Both the position numbers and the translations under genes were made by a program. The notes under the pieces were generated by a model. That model searched no databases and was not told the origin of the DNA. It saw only the letters and a program-made list of their open reading frames with translations. Below are positions 56,749-64,000 of a DNA stretch of 64,000 nt, piece after piece. Source of the DNA: a virus; IMG/VR virus record IMGVR_UViG_3300025941_000018, positions 1 through 64,000 of that record. One strand, 5' to 3'. Every line of letters starts with the position of its first letter. The first letter of the stretch is position 1.

Positions 56749-58682
56749 TACCGCACCCTCCTTGCGCGAATCGATCCGTAGGCGGAAACGGTGCCTGCGC
56801 TGAAGGTCGCCTTGCCAATTAAATACACCGTAGTGGTCGCGCTCACATTGATTTGCTTAGCTGGAACCGTCAGTCCATCAGTAACAGATACGGCGGTGAA
56901 CTGAGCGCCGGAATTGACTTCCGTTCCGTCGGTCGCAAGCGTGGCTGACGTGGTGCCAATTGACCCCGCCGAACCTGTGTAGGTCGCCGTGCCGCCTGCG
57001 AAGCTGATGTTGCCCGATACGTCCCAATCGCCTGCGGTGAGTGAGATGCTGGTGACGTTTGCTGCGGTCGCCGTCGTTAAGGAAACCGCACTTCCCGAGG
57101 CTACCAGCGATGAAATCACTTCGCCCACTATCCCCGAGGCGGCGCTGCTACCGGCGACGTAGCCGATGATGCCGTTGGAGAAACTTCCCGTGTTGGTGGC
57201 GATGACATTGCGAGCCAGCAAGTCTCGGTAATTGGCAGTTGTACCGTTATTAACTTCTACAATTCCAGAGTTTGCCGCATAAAGCCCCGCTTGAACTGTC
57301 GAGAAAGAAGTGTCGTTGTAGAAAAGTACTTTTGTGTTCGGTAATCCTATACCGCCCGCAGTAAAACGGCCAGCAACACCACTTCCGGCTGCGAACCAAA
57401 GTTGGCTCCCAAACGGGTTATACATACCCGTTCCGGGGTCAGCCCCAAATGCGAACCCAGGCCGTGACGTGCTTCCAATTTGAGCTAAGAAAATGCCGTT
57501 TGTGATCCTGGCTTCCAACCCCAAAGATCCATTGCTGATACTCAGGCTATCGTTCGTTGCAAAAATAAACCCCTTAGTCGCCGCATTCGTAACCGAAAAC
57601 CCATTAGTAACCGTTGTTGATCCGAGTGTTACTGGCGCCCCAAAGCTAGTAGCCACGCTCTCTCCATTGGTAAGAATATTGCCTGGTGCCAGGATATTCG
57701 CAATGTTCGTCGCCGTGCTGCTCAGCTTGAGCGTGTTCGCGCTGAAGGTAAAGTCCGAGGACAAGTTGATGTTGCTCACCGTGTTGTCGCCTTCGAGTGC
57801 GAGGAGAGAGTTGACCACTGCGTTACTCAAGCTCAACTGATGCGCCGCATCGAGTGTGAAATTGTTGGACCCGCGCACAACGAAGGTGAAGGTCTGGGTG
57901 ACGATGGTTCCGGGGCTCGCAATCGATGCTATGGTCAACACCCCGCCACTACTCGCGCCGGTATGCGTATGTTGCGCGCTCGTAAAATCCGAAATGGCAG
58001 GCTGGTTCAATAACGGATTCGCCGCGAATACCGCCGCTCCGCTCCCTGTCTCATCCGTTAACGCCGTCGCCAATTGCCCCGAACTCAATGATAACCTTGC
58101 CGGCGGCAATATCCCACTCGTCAGCTGCGAAGCATTCAGCGCTGTCAATCCAACTCCGATTCCTGCGATCTCCCCCAAGGAACTGATAGTGGCTAATCCT
58201 CCAGCAAAACTGGCCAGCCCCGTCCCATTTCCATCTCCAAGGACAATGGCGCTGTTGTCCACCGACATGCTGCGCTTGTTGGTGGTGTAATTATCAAACA
58301 CCGTTCCGGTAATGTGAAGGTCGTTGCCAGCGTTACCGTTGGTTACACCTCCAGAGAGCGCGTTGGTCTGGAAAAACGGGTAGGAAGATGTGATCCCGTT
58401 AGTTGCCGCCTGGGCTGCGGCCGCGGCTACATTTGTTACCAGTAATTTCGAAACATCGGCCGACACCGTGACAAGATGGCCGTTTGTAATCAGGATCACG
58501 TTTGTTCCTGAACGAACAAAATAACCAGCCGATCCGACCAGCGCTACTCGATTGGTATTCACTAGAATGAATCCCCCATTCGTCCAAACGAAGTCATTGG
58601 TCGAAAAAGACTGATAAGACGGGTTTGCCGCACGTCCACAAAGGCAGGACAGCAACAGTAGGACCGACAATAATTTCTTCAT
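56748..58682 (-). CDS. Secreted fibre-like protein
   Basis: A 644-residue protein with a Sec-type signal peptide (KKLLSVLLLLSCLCGRAA), rare for a phage fibre. The body is beta-rich with Asn/Thr/Gly-rich repeats (VTNG, TTNK, TSG) and a C-terminal part with ISLTAGDWDVSGNISFAGG, a pattern I recall from phage fibre C-termini. It may act on the host envelope or on the virion. 4-bp overlap with the upstream gene. Confidence 0.75.
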   Translation of the reverse strand: MKKLLSVLLLLSCLCGRAANPSYQSFSTNDFVWTNGGFILVNTNRVALVGSAGYFVRSGTNVILITNGHLVTVSADVSKLLVTNVAAAAAQAATNGITSSYPFFQTNALSGGVTNGNAGNDLHITGTVFDNYTTNKRSMSVDNSAIVLGDGNGTGLASFAGGLATISSLGEIAGIGVGLTALNASQLTSGILPPARLSLSSGQLATALTDETGSGAAVFAANPLLNQPAISDFTSAQHTHTGASSGGVLTIASIASPGTIVTQTFTFVVRGSNNFTLDAAHQLSLSNAVVNSLLALEGDNTVSNINLSSDFTFSANTLKLSSTATNIANILAPGNILTNGESVATSFGAPVTLGSTTVTNGFSVTNAATKGFIFATNDSLSISNGSLGLEARITNGIFLAQIGSTSRPGFAFGADPGTGMYNPFGSQLWFAAGSGVAGRFTAGGIGLPNTKVLFYNDTSFSTVQAGLYAANSGIVEVNNGTTANYRDLLARNVIATNTGSFSNGIIGYVAGSSAASGIVGEVISSLVASGSAVSLTTATAANVTSISLTAGDWDVSGNISFAGGTATYTGSAGSIGTTSATLATDGTEVNSGAQFTAVSVTDGLTVPAKQINVSATTTVYLIGKATFSAGTVSAYGSIRARRVR

Positions 58683-59638
58683 AGGTAACCTCCACCAAGA
58701 GCCACGCGCAAAGCCTGTACTCGGTCGGCGTGCTTTTGCACCTGCGCCGCGCTCATCCCCTGGGTCACGCCCAGGTAAGAATTGCGGCCGTCAATCCAGC
58801 CGCTGATACTTCCAAGACTGTTTAGCGCAAAGGCTACGATCGGGTAAGTGGCAATCGTCGTTCCGGTCTGTGCCGAACTTCCAGAGATCACGCTTTTAAT
58901 AGGTGTAATACTGCTGTTTTGCCGATAAAGAGTTAAGGCCCCGGAGCCCGAAGCCGCAGTCCGCATTCCTGCCGAATAACCTCGATACCCAAAGCTACCC
59001 ACTGCTGAGTCAGAGTCCTGGACAAAATCAGTGTTCGCGTTCTGGAACCTCCAGCAATAAATCCCTTCGATGTTGCTGGCGTAGTAAAGGGCAAAATGCG
59101 AACTGTCATTAACCCCGCCGACGCCAAAACTATAGCCATGCCCGGTGGTGTCCAACGTGTGGATGTAAGCCGCCAGTCCCGCATTGGTCGCGGTCATCGG
59201 CGATGCGCTGCTGGTGATGATGCCCGTGTCGAGATACTTGCTGGTGCCATCACCCTTGAGCCCGTTAATCGTCAAGTCGCCGCCGACAAAGCTATGGTTG
59301 GTCCACGGGTCGCTTCCGACCGAATGGAAAAATGGCGTAGTCGCCCCAATCAAACTGCTCGAGACTACGAGTATGTCGCTCAGTATCATTGAGTCGATGC
59401 CGTCCGTGACACAGCCACGGTAGTAGGCATCTGCCGCCAGCAGCTCGCCGGCAGTCGGGTAGGTTCCACCGTTGGCCACCACCCGCGCCGCCCAGGCCAG
59501 CGTAAATGAGGCCAATGGTCGCACATTACCCATCCACGGCTGGTCTCGAAACGTGTAGGCCTGCGCGCGCAGCAACTTCGGGATGAAGAGTGTGGGCACA
59601 AACAAAGCGCCGCGTTTTATAAAGGATCGGCGGTTCAT
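58679..59638 (-). CDS. Tat-exported LamG-like protein
   Basis: A 319-residue protein. NRRSFIKRGALFVPTLFIPK is a complete twin-arginine signal, so the protein is predicted to be exported folded. The body is beta-rich with a jelly-roll-like pattern (LYRQNSSITPIKSVISG, ISGWIDGRNSYLGVTQG), close to concanavalin-like lectin domains. The Tat signal is unusual for a phage and indicates a host with a Tat system. Confidence 0.75.
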   Translation of the reverse strand: MNRRSFIKRGALFVPTLFIPKLLRAQAYTFRDQPWMGNVRPLASFTLAWAARVVANGGTYPTAGELLAADAYYRGCVTDGIDSMILSDILVVSSSLIGATTPFFHSVGSDPWTNHSFVGGDLTINGLKGDGTSKYLDTGIITSSASPMTATNAGLAAYIHTLDTTGHGYSFGVGGVNDSSHFALYYASNIEGIYCWRFQNANTDFVQDSDSAVGSFGYRGYSAGMRTAASGSGALTLYRQNSSITPIKSVISGSSAQTGTTIATYPIVAFALNSLGSISGWIDGRNSYLGVTQGMSAAQVQKHADRVQALRVALGGGYL

Positions 59639-59670
59639 GGTTGCATCACGAGAGCGACAGGGTTAAAGTG

Positions 59671-59704
59671 AAAACGCTCGCCCGGGCCTGTAACCCAAGC
59701 GAGC
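59671..59704 (-). terminator. Terminator-like hairpin
   Basis: GCTCGC/GCGAGC with an inner GGG/CCC stem, followed on the minus strand by GTTTTCACTTT (short T-run). It lies between the Tat-exported gene and the HNH gene inserted on the opposite strand. Confidence 0.4.
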
Positions 59705-59718
59705 ATCAAACTAACACG

Positions 59719-60294
59719 ATGCAAAAGATTACCGCTGAGTATCTTGCTGAGCAAGGACTTTCCGCAAACTTCCCCTCTTACTTTTTTGAACGAGTTGAAA
59801 TTACTGGAAGTTGTTGGTTTTGGACCGGCTCCCACAGGAAGAAGGGAGTGGCTTATGGAAACGTTTATCGAGGTCTTGGCCGATCTGGCAACAGTGGCAC
59901 AATTCTCGCGCATCGAGCGTCCTGGCTCTTGCATTTTGGTCCGGTGCCGAATGGGCTTCAGGTCTGCCATGATTGTCCTGACGGCGATTGCCCCTATTGC
60001 GTTAATCCAGGTCATCTTTGGCTTGGCACCATTACCGAGAACCTTCAGGACATGGCCAGAAAAGGAAGGCACTGGAGTCCTGTCGGTCGCTACACTGGGC
60101 AGAAGAGCGCCAATGCGGCGTTCACCGATGCGCAAGCCGATAAGATCCGAACGGAGTATAAGCCGCGTCGAGTGACACTGGATTTCTTGGCGACCAGATA
60201 CCAAGTTTCCAAGCAGGTAATCTACCGTATCGTTCATGCCAAGACTTACAACAACACTGGCGCTGCCGATGTGGGATCGTTCAAGCATAAGTGA
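59719..60294 (+). CDS. HNH endonuclease on the opposite strand
   Basis: A 191-residue protein (ATG at 59719). Features: GSCWFWTGSHRKKGVAYGNV, LAHRASWLLHFGPVPNGLQVCHDCPDGDCPYCVNPGHLWLGT, an HNH_3 core with histidines and CxxC pairs, then a C-terminal helix-turn-helix (LDFLATRYQVSKQVIYRI). This is the AP2/HNH_3 homing type. It is the only plus-strand gene here and interrupts a minus-strand run, consistent with insertion. Confidence 0.9.
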   Translation: MQKITAEYLAEQGLSANFPSYFFERVEITGSCWFWTGSHRKKGVAYGNVYRGLGRSGNSGTILAHRASWLLHFGPVPNGLQVCHDCPDGDCPYCVNPGHLWLGTITENLQDMARKGRHWSPVGRYTGQKSANAAFTDAQADKIRTEYKPRRVTLDFLATRYQVSKQVIYRIVHAKTYNNTGAADVGSFKHK

Positions 60295-61326
60295 TCACCA
60301 AATGGGAAGCGCGATGGCATTCGTCCACTTTTGGGCATGTTGGCTGAAGGTAATAGCGGTCAGGTTAGTACAAAACCAAGTGCCAACCTGATGCACATTT
60401 GCTGGAGCGGTGATCGCGATTGCGACCGCTGTGCTGTTAGTTACGTAAAAAACTGTCGTTTGGTCCAAGGTCTTTGTCGTATCCACGCCGACTGGGGCCA
60501 GAACCGTAAACGCCGCATTGGTCGAGACCAGCGTGTAGCCTTTGGTGAAGTCTGGGGCGGTCGCCGTGGCACTCACGTTGGTTGTGTAATGCGCCTGCGT
60601 GGTCACCAATGGAACGCTCAGCGTGAGTGAATTGGTGGACAACAAAGCCATCCGCGTTTCTTCCGTCCCGTTGTCATCGCTGCTCTGCGTGAATTCCAGA
60701 AAGCGCTCTGCGTTGTTGGTGGTCCCTGGAACGATGCCGCGCAGCGATAGCATAAAGTCCTGCGCACCAGACCCGTTCCAAACACTGGTGTTGAAGTTGA
60801 ACCGCTTGGTTGGTCGATTTGATCCATTGCTCGCGCTTCCATCTTTCTGAATTTTTACCGTGCCGCCGTTCGCGCCAGCAAACCCGAGCTGGATGATACT
60901 GTTGTTTCCCTCTGACGTGAGCGAAATCGATTGAGCATCGAAAATCAACTTGCCCGCTGAGTCGCTCACAAACACTTTCGCCAAGCAGTTCACGCCATCC
61001 AGTGTGAACATAATTCCGCGGTTATTTTGGTCGGTCCAAAACAGCAGGTTCTCGCCACGAAAAACTTCAGTCATTACCCCCAGCGTAGCCGTGAGCCCTG
61101 AATCGAAGGCGCGACCGTTTCCAATAACAGTCGTTCCCAGAAACGTCGCGTTGGTTCCGAAGCCCGACTCCTTCGCGATGGCGTTTCCGCTAACGACGTT
61201 GGTTGCCAGCGATTTGTTGATGTTGGTGAGCACTGTCCCACTGTTGGTTGTGCCAAACTGCAACCTAACCGGCTGAGCCGAGAGCAGCAGCGGCCATAAA
61301 GCGATGAGTGCAAAAAGTTTCTTCAT
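60295..61326 (-). CDS. Secreted fibre-like protein 2
   Basis: A 343-residue protein. A Sec-type signal (KKLFALIALWPLLLSAQPV) and a beta-rich body with Thr/Asn/Gly repeats like the protein at 56748. No domain is recognised. It lies head-to-head with small HPDPAHEC proteins in the same orientation, so a shared surface role is possible. Confidence 0.7.
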   Translation of the reverse strand: MKKLFALIALWPLLLSAQPVRLQFGTTNSGTVLTNINKSLATNVVSGNAIAKESGFGTNATFLGTTVIGNGRAFDSGLTATLGVMTEVFRGENLLFWTDQNNRGIMFTLDGVNCLAKVFVSDSAGKLIFDAQSISLTSEGNNSIIQLGFAGANGGTVKIQKDGSASNGSNRPTKRFNFNTSVWNGSGAQDFMLSLRGIVPGTTNNAERFLEFTQSSDDNGTEETRMALLSTNSLTLSVPLVTTQAHYTTNVSATATAPDFTKGYTLVSTNAAFTVLAPVGVDTTKTLDQTTVFYVTNSTAVAIAITAPANVHQVGTWFCTNLTAITFSQHAQKWTNAIALPIW

Positions 61327-61330
61327 AAAA

Positions 61331-61579
61331 TTAAGGTCCGATGATTTGATCCCAGGCCGTGTTGGTCAGTCCCGTCGATTGCCAGACGCTGTGGGGCACG
61401 TTCTGGTCGGTGTAAAGTTGGCCGATTGACGTCGGGGTCACTACGCCTACCGGAGAACCCGTTCCGCTGAGATTTCCAGTGCCGGTGCCATCGCTGCCGC
61501 CGTTGTCTTCGCAGCAGGTGGTCATATTCGCAGGGTCGGGATGATGTATTCCGGTCGTTGGGTCGTAAGAATCACTCAT
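61331..61579 (-). CDS. Small HPDPA-motif protein
   Basis: An 82-residue protein. It begins with a short HHPDPANMTTCCEDNGG stretch, a shortened relative of the HPDPAHEC motif, then a Gly/Ser/Thr-rich region and a Trp-rich tail (VWQSTGLTNTAWDQIIGP) like tail-fibre tips. It follows the fibre-like gene by 4 bp. Confidence 0.6.
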   Translation of the reverse strand: MSDSYDPTTGIHHPDPANMTTCCEDNGGSDGTGTGNLSGTGSPVGVVTPTSIGQLYTDQNVPHSVWQSTGLTNTAWDQIIGP

Positions 61580-61585
61580 AGGTTT

Positions 61586-62002
61586 TTATATCAGTGTGAT
61601 GGTGAACTCGCTGGAATAGTCGCTGACCCGAGAACCCCCGAGGGTCCATGCGGCTTCAGCTGCAAATTGGTCTCCCAGCCCTGCGTCGGAAATTAACGTA
61701 ATTGCCCCAGGTGACCCCGGAACATCAGGCACTGAAAAATCGCCACTGGGAAAAGGTCTCCAGCGAAAACTTATCCCGTCCGCGCCGGCGGGAGCGCTGG
61801 TAAGCCAATTGGCAAGCACGTCTGCCCCAAATTGTTGCAGTGTCCAGTCAGTTCCGTGGACCGGCGCAGGTAGTAGCACTGAATCCGATTCCGGTGTGAT
61901 GCCAGCCCATCCCGTCGGCGGACTCTGAACTTCTCCGCCGCTGTGAGATTGGCACTCATGCGCGGGGTCTGGATGGCGTAACGATGGAACATATCCGCTC
62001 AT
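61586..62002 (-). CDS. HPDPAHEC-motif protein B
   Basis: A 138-residue protein from the ATG at 62002 (an in-frame TTG lies upstream). It opens MSGYVPSLRHPDPAHECQSH and then has HSGGE-x-QSPPTGW, like the gene at 38832, followed by a beta-rich domain (RWRPFPSGDFSVPDVPGSPG). The shared N-terminal block suggests a common docking or metal-binding tag. Confidence 0.7.
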   Translation of the reverse strand: MSGYVPSLRHPDPAHECQSHSGGEVQSPPTGWAGITPESDSVLLPAPVHGTDWTLQQFGADVLANWLTSAPAGADGISFRWRPFPSGDFSVPDVPGSPGAITLISDAGLGDQFAAEAAWTLGGSRVSDYSSEFTITLI

Positions 62003-62004
62003 AA

Positions 62005-62163
62005 TCAATCAGGAGGATTGTCATTAATCGGCGCTTCTGGATCGCCATTCCAGTCCGATGGATGAGACTGCGGTTCGCCTCCACTATGGGACGTACATTC
62101 ATGCGCTGGGTCTGGATGCTTCAACCCGGGCACGTAAAGGAAGCCATTGCCGTCGCCGTTCAT
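62005..62163 (-). CDS. HPDPAHEC-motif protein C
   Basis: A 52-residue protein. The first 30 residues are almost the same as those of the 38832 gene (MNGDGNGFLYVPGLKHPDPA, then HECTSHSGGEPQS), and the sequence just before the ATG is alike too. The rest is short and acidic. It ends 2 bp before the next gene. Confidence 0.7.
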   Translation of the reverse strand: MNGDGNGFLYVPGLKHPDPAHECTSHSGGEPQSHPSDWNGDPEAPINDNPPD

Positions 62164-62243
62164 GGGCGCACCCTATGCCGCGAACGGCACGGGGTCAAAG
62201 GCTATTTTTGGAACTGGGCGCCTTGGCACGCCCGTAAAGAAGA

Positions 62244-62600
62244 CTACTTTGAACCGTTTTTCTCGCCTTCGGCAGGCTCTGCAGGCGCGGGATCTCCTTT
62301 GCGGCCACCCCGTCCGGTGTTCTGCATGATGCTGAATGTGCCCTGAGCGTTGTCCACCGTGGACGTCCGCTCGTCGGTGTAGGTCTCGCAGAACCGGATC
62401 TTGGTATTGACCACCGGCTCGCTCTCGGAGCAGTCAATTTCATTGCTGAAATTGACGTTGATGGACTTCTTTTGAGCCCGATTGCGGATGTTCTGAATCT
62501 GCTCAATGTGCTCGTCATAGAGCGCTTCGATCTGCGCCATGATCGCCTCTTTGATGCCTTCTTCGCTGATGTTTTTAACTGGGTTTTCTGTAGTCGCCAT
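62244..62600 (-). CDS. Conserved helical phage protein
   Basis: A 118-residue protein. A helical N-terminus (EEGIKEAIMAQIEALYDEH) is followed by a beta-rich block (KKSINVNFSNEIDCSESEPVV and IRFCETYTDERTSTVDNAQG) and an acidic tail. I recall a phage family with the NVNFSNxID-like pattern, function unknown. Confidence 0.65.
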   Translation of the reverse strand: MATTENPVKNISEEGIKEAIMAQIEALYDEHIEQIQNIRNRAQKKSINVNFSNEIDCSESEPVVNTKIRFCETYTDERTSTVDNAQGTFSIMQNTGRGGRKGDPAPAEPAEGEKNGSK

Positions 62601-62618
62601 GGGTTTTGTGTTGATGGT

Positions 62619-62858
62619 TTACTGGTCTAAGAAATCGACTTCTTCGTGCTCCAATATCCCGATAACCGGGTTCGCTGGTGAAAACGAGTGCGTCCAGAAG
62701 GGGTGCTTTACGAGCATCACAATTTCAGGAGCGGCTGGATCCGGATGCAGTCCAGTAACGATGGCAGCGCCTCCTGGGTATCCACCGATTGCTTCGGTCA
62801 TTATCACGCGGCCAATCGCCGAACGTCCGTAGATGTTTACGAACGATCCGGCGTTCAC
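62619..62858 (-). CDS. Small conserved phage protein
   Basis: A 79-residue protein from GTG 62858 in a GTGA overlap with the exonuclease stop. The core IGGYPGGAAIVTGLHPDPAAPEIVMLVKHPFW...VIGILEHEEVDFL matches a common phage family (GG-x-PGG-x-AxVxxxxPDPxAPEIVxxVRHPxW...IGVFExEEV) whose role is unknown. It commonly sits near recombination genes, as here. Confidence 0.8.
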   Translation of the reverse strand: MNAGSFVNIYGRSAIGRVIMTEAIGGYPGGAAIVTGLHPDPAAPEIVMLVKHPFWTHSFSPANPVIGILEHEEVDFLDQ

Positions 62859-64000
62859 GGCGTCACCCCAATATCCTCGTAGCTTTCTCGGGATCGGCCT
62901 GCTGCGATGTCGTCGGCAAAAGCCATCTTCACTCGCGGCGGAGGCGGGCCACCGTTCAATTCGATCAGCCGAGCCATCGCACGGTCGAACTTGCCGAGGA
63001 AGATTTCGAGGGCTTCGGCGAGTTTTTCCTGAAAGATTTCGTCGCGTGGAACGGTGATCACCAGCGCAGGGAAATGCCTTCTGTAACTTATGAACTGCCA
63101 TTCCTTGCGGCCCGTGACGAACATCGCTCCCTGAATTTGGCTGATGTGTTCTTTTGGGACCTCGTTCTTGAGCAGATATTTGACGTGTGTTTCGGCGGCG
63201 GGGCACTTTATCTCCACGCCCGAGTAGTCGCCGATAAGGCCGTCGGGCGAGCAGTTGCCAACCCAGGTAAACCGACCACCTCTTCGAACCAAAACAATCC
63301 CCGTATGGGTAGTTACGCAAAACACATCATCGTCGTGCTGGATTACATTGAACCCAAGCGCTCTGTTTGGGTCTTTGGAAATCACATGATAAGCCTTTCC
63401 AGTTTTCCGTATGTTAATGTGGTATTGGATCTTAGACCATCCGGTTCTGCCGCGAATATTCCAACGCCGCGGCGAACGGATGTGTAATGATGGCCACCAG
63501 CCGGCCCGGATTACCAACTCGCACAAATCATCGGCGAGCGCTTTATTTGATGTGAATAAAGACCTCTGACCGTTACGACCGGTCCATCCGTCGCCTATCA
63601 TAAATCCGCCCAAGAAGGCTCGAATGGCCTTTCGCGATCCGAAACGAATGTAACTCGGGACTCGCTTTCCAAACGTCCCGCTTCCGCAAGATAATACGAG
63701 CGCCTCGGCGAGTGCCCGGCGTTCGGTTGTCCAGCCATTCTTTTTTTGGCACCATCTAACCGGAATTGCTTTTATGATCTCTTTTGCAGCATCAAGTTTT
63801 CCTGCTGCAGTTTGAGCTATTCCAACTTTTCCTAGGTTGGTGCCTTGGCGGTTTTTCTCTGTCCACCCTTCCGCTATCCATAGACCTACAAATCGAGCCC
63901 AGTCAATAAACGGAACTCTGAATCCCAGTGGCCCTTTGGGGTGATTTTTTACGGGTGTAAGTTCTTGGACTTCATATTCCTTAGGGTCAACCTGCTCCTG
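62855..64000 (-). CDS. YqaJ-type exonuclease interrupted by an intein (partial)
   Basis: The downstream part (62855-63253, 132 residues) is an exonuclease core: SPDGLIGDYSGVEIKCP (PD-(D/E)XK motif with Asp and Glu-x-Lys), then HISQIQGAMFVTGRKEWQF. This is the YqaJ/lambda-exonuclease family used in recombination. The upstream part in the same frame is intein sequence that runs off the window at 64000, so the first half of the gene is missing. After splicing the exonuclease would be restored. Confidence 0.8.
   Translation of the reverse strand, partial: QEQVDPKEYEVQELTPVKNHPKGPLGFRVPFIDWARFVGLWIAEGWTEKNRQGTNLGKVGIAQTAAGKLDAAKEIIKAIPVRWCQKKNGWTTERRALAEALVLSCGSGTFGKRVPSYIRFGSRKAIRAFLGGFMIGDGWTGRNGQRSLFTSNKALADDLCELVIRAGWWPSLHIRSPRRWNIRGRTGWSKIQYHINIRKTGKAYHVISKDPNRALGFNVIQHDDDVFCVTTHTGIVLVRRGGRFTWVGNCSPDGLIGDYSGVEIKCPAAETHVKYLLKNEVPKEHISQIQGAMFVTGRKEWQFISYRRHFPALVITVPRDEIFQEKLAEALEIFLGKFDRAMARLIELNGGPPPPRVKMAFADDIAAGRSRESYEDIGVTP
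63254..64000 (-). mobile_element. Intein with LAGLIDADG endonuclease (partial)
   Basis: In frame from the right edge to Asn at 63254-63256, followed by Cys (63251-63253). The C-terminal block HDDDVFCVTTHTGIVLVRRG...FTWVGNC is a splicing junction; the usual penultimate His is Gly here (VGN), known in some inteins but lowering efficiency. Two LAGLIDADG helices lie upstream (RFVGLWIAEGW and FLGGFMIGDGW), the homing nuclease that spreads the intein. The N-terminal splicing half is outside the window. Confidence 0.85.

Noticed and set aside
63573-63755. 60-codon minus-strand frame near the right edge
   Set aside because: It is out of frame with the intein, which stays open without stops to 64000 and carries LAGLIDADG motifs.
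1-64000. CRISPR array
   Set aside because: I saw no regularly spaced direct repeats with unique spacers. The only long repeat has two copies 20 kb apart.

Overview
The window looks like part of the genome of a tailed double-stranded DNA bacteriophage (Caudoviricetes). It carries a large terminase, an 838-residue portal, a scaffold protein, a capsid candidate, tail-adaptor and collar proteins, a 3,243-residue internal (polyvalent) virion protein, an integrase, a YqaJ-type exonuclease and dozens of tightly packed small phage genes, most joined by ATGA or GTGA overlaps. There is no contractile-tail set and no tape-measure plus tail-tube set, so a short-tailed (podovirus-like) particle is the best guess. 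Both ends are cut inside genes: a zinc-ribbon gene at the left and an intein-containing exonuclease at the right. The host is not shown directly. Two secreted fibre-like proteins, rich in Thr-Asn and Val-Thr-Asn, resemble surface proteins common in Verrucomicrobiota, so that phylum is a weak inference.

Layout. 1-3513 (+) is a run of small early-type genes, including a PD-(D/E)XK-like protein and a DUF7352-type protein. 3529-6651 (-) holds an HNH endonuclease, a probable replication-initiation protein and zinc-ribbon proteins, with a gene-poor control region at about 4684-5720. 6652-7015 is a divergent control region with two mirror-image promoter or operator elements of GG-N10-GC type. 7016-19648 (+) is an accessory module: DUF6283- and Lar-like proteins, RNase HI, tyrosine integrase, two HNH genes, and a glycan cassette of three glycosyltransferase-like proteins, a TylF-like methyltransferase and a WcbI-like acyltransferase. 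19512-51062 (-) is the virion module, read from portal, scaffold and capsid through tail adaptor, Ig-like protein, collar protein and internal proteins to the giant polyvalent protein. 51114-53104 (+) is a short island with a zinc-binding protein, GroES and the terminase. 53075-62600 (-) encodes regulators, membrane or lysis-type proteins, fibre-like proteins with Sec, Tat or lipoprotein signals, and small proteins sharing an HPDPAHEC motif. 62619-64000 (-) is a recombination gene with an intein.

The most unusual feature is a repeat of about 309 bp present twice (9019-9327 and 29501-29809). It differs at only a handful of positions, and it is full of perfect inverted repeats. Two of the differences preserve base pairing, so it looks like a large structured RNA. 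Each copy follows an intrinsic terminator by about a dozen bases. A second small structured RNA (8895-9007) lies directly before copy A. Other notable points are a tail adaptor fused to a metallophosphoesterase fold that has lost its metal-binding motifs, a capsid candidate with hydrophobic termini and a hairpin ending at its start codon, at least five HNH genes plus a LAGLIDADG intein, and a likely CTG-initiated glycosyltransferase.

How the parts may work together (inference): the polyvalent protein and its neighbours are probably ejected with the DNA, the glycan cassette may decorate the Ig-like virion proteins or the host surface, and the recombination and integrase genes suggest a temperate or recombination-active life cycle. 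All calls come from reading the sequence. No database search was run.
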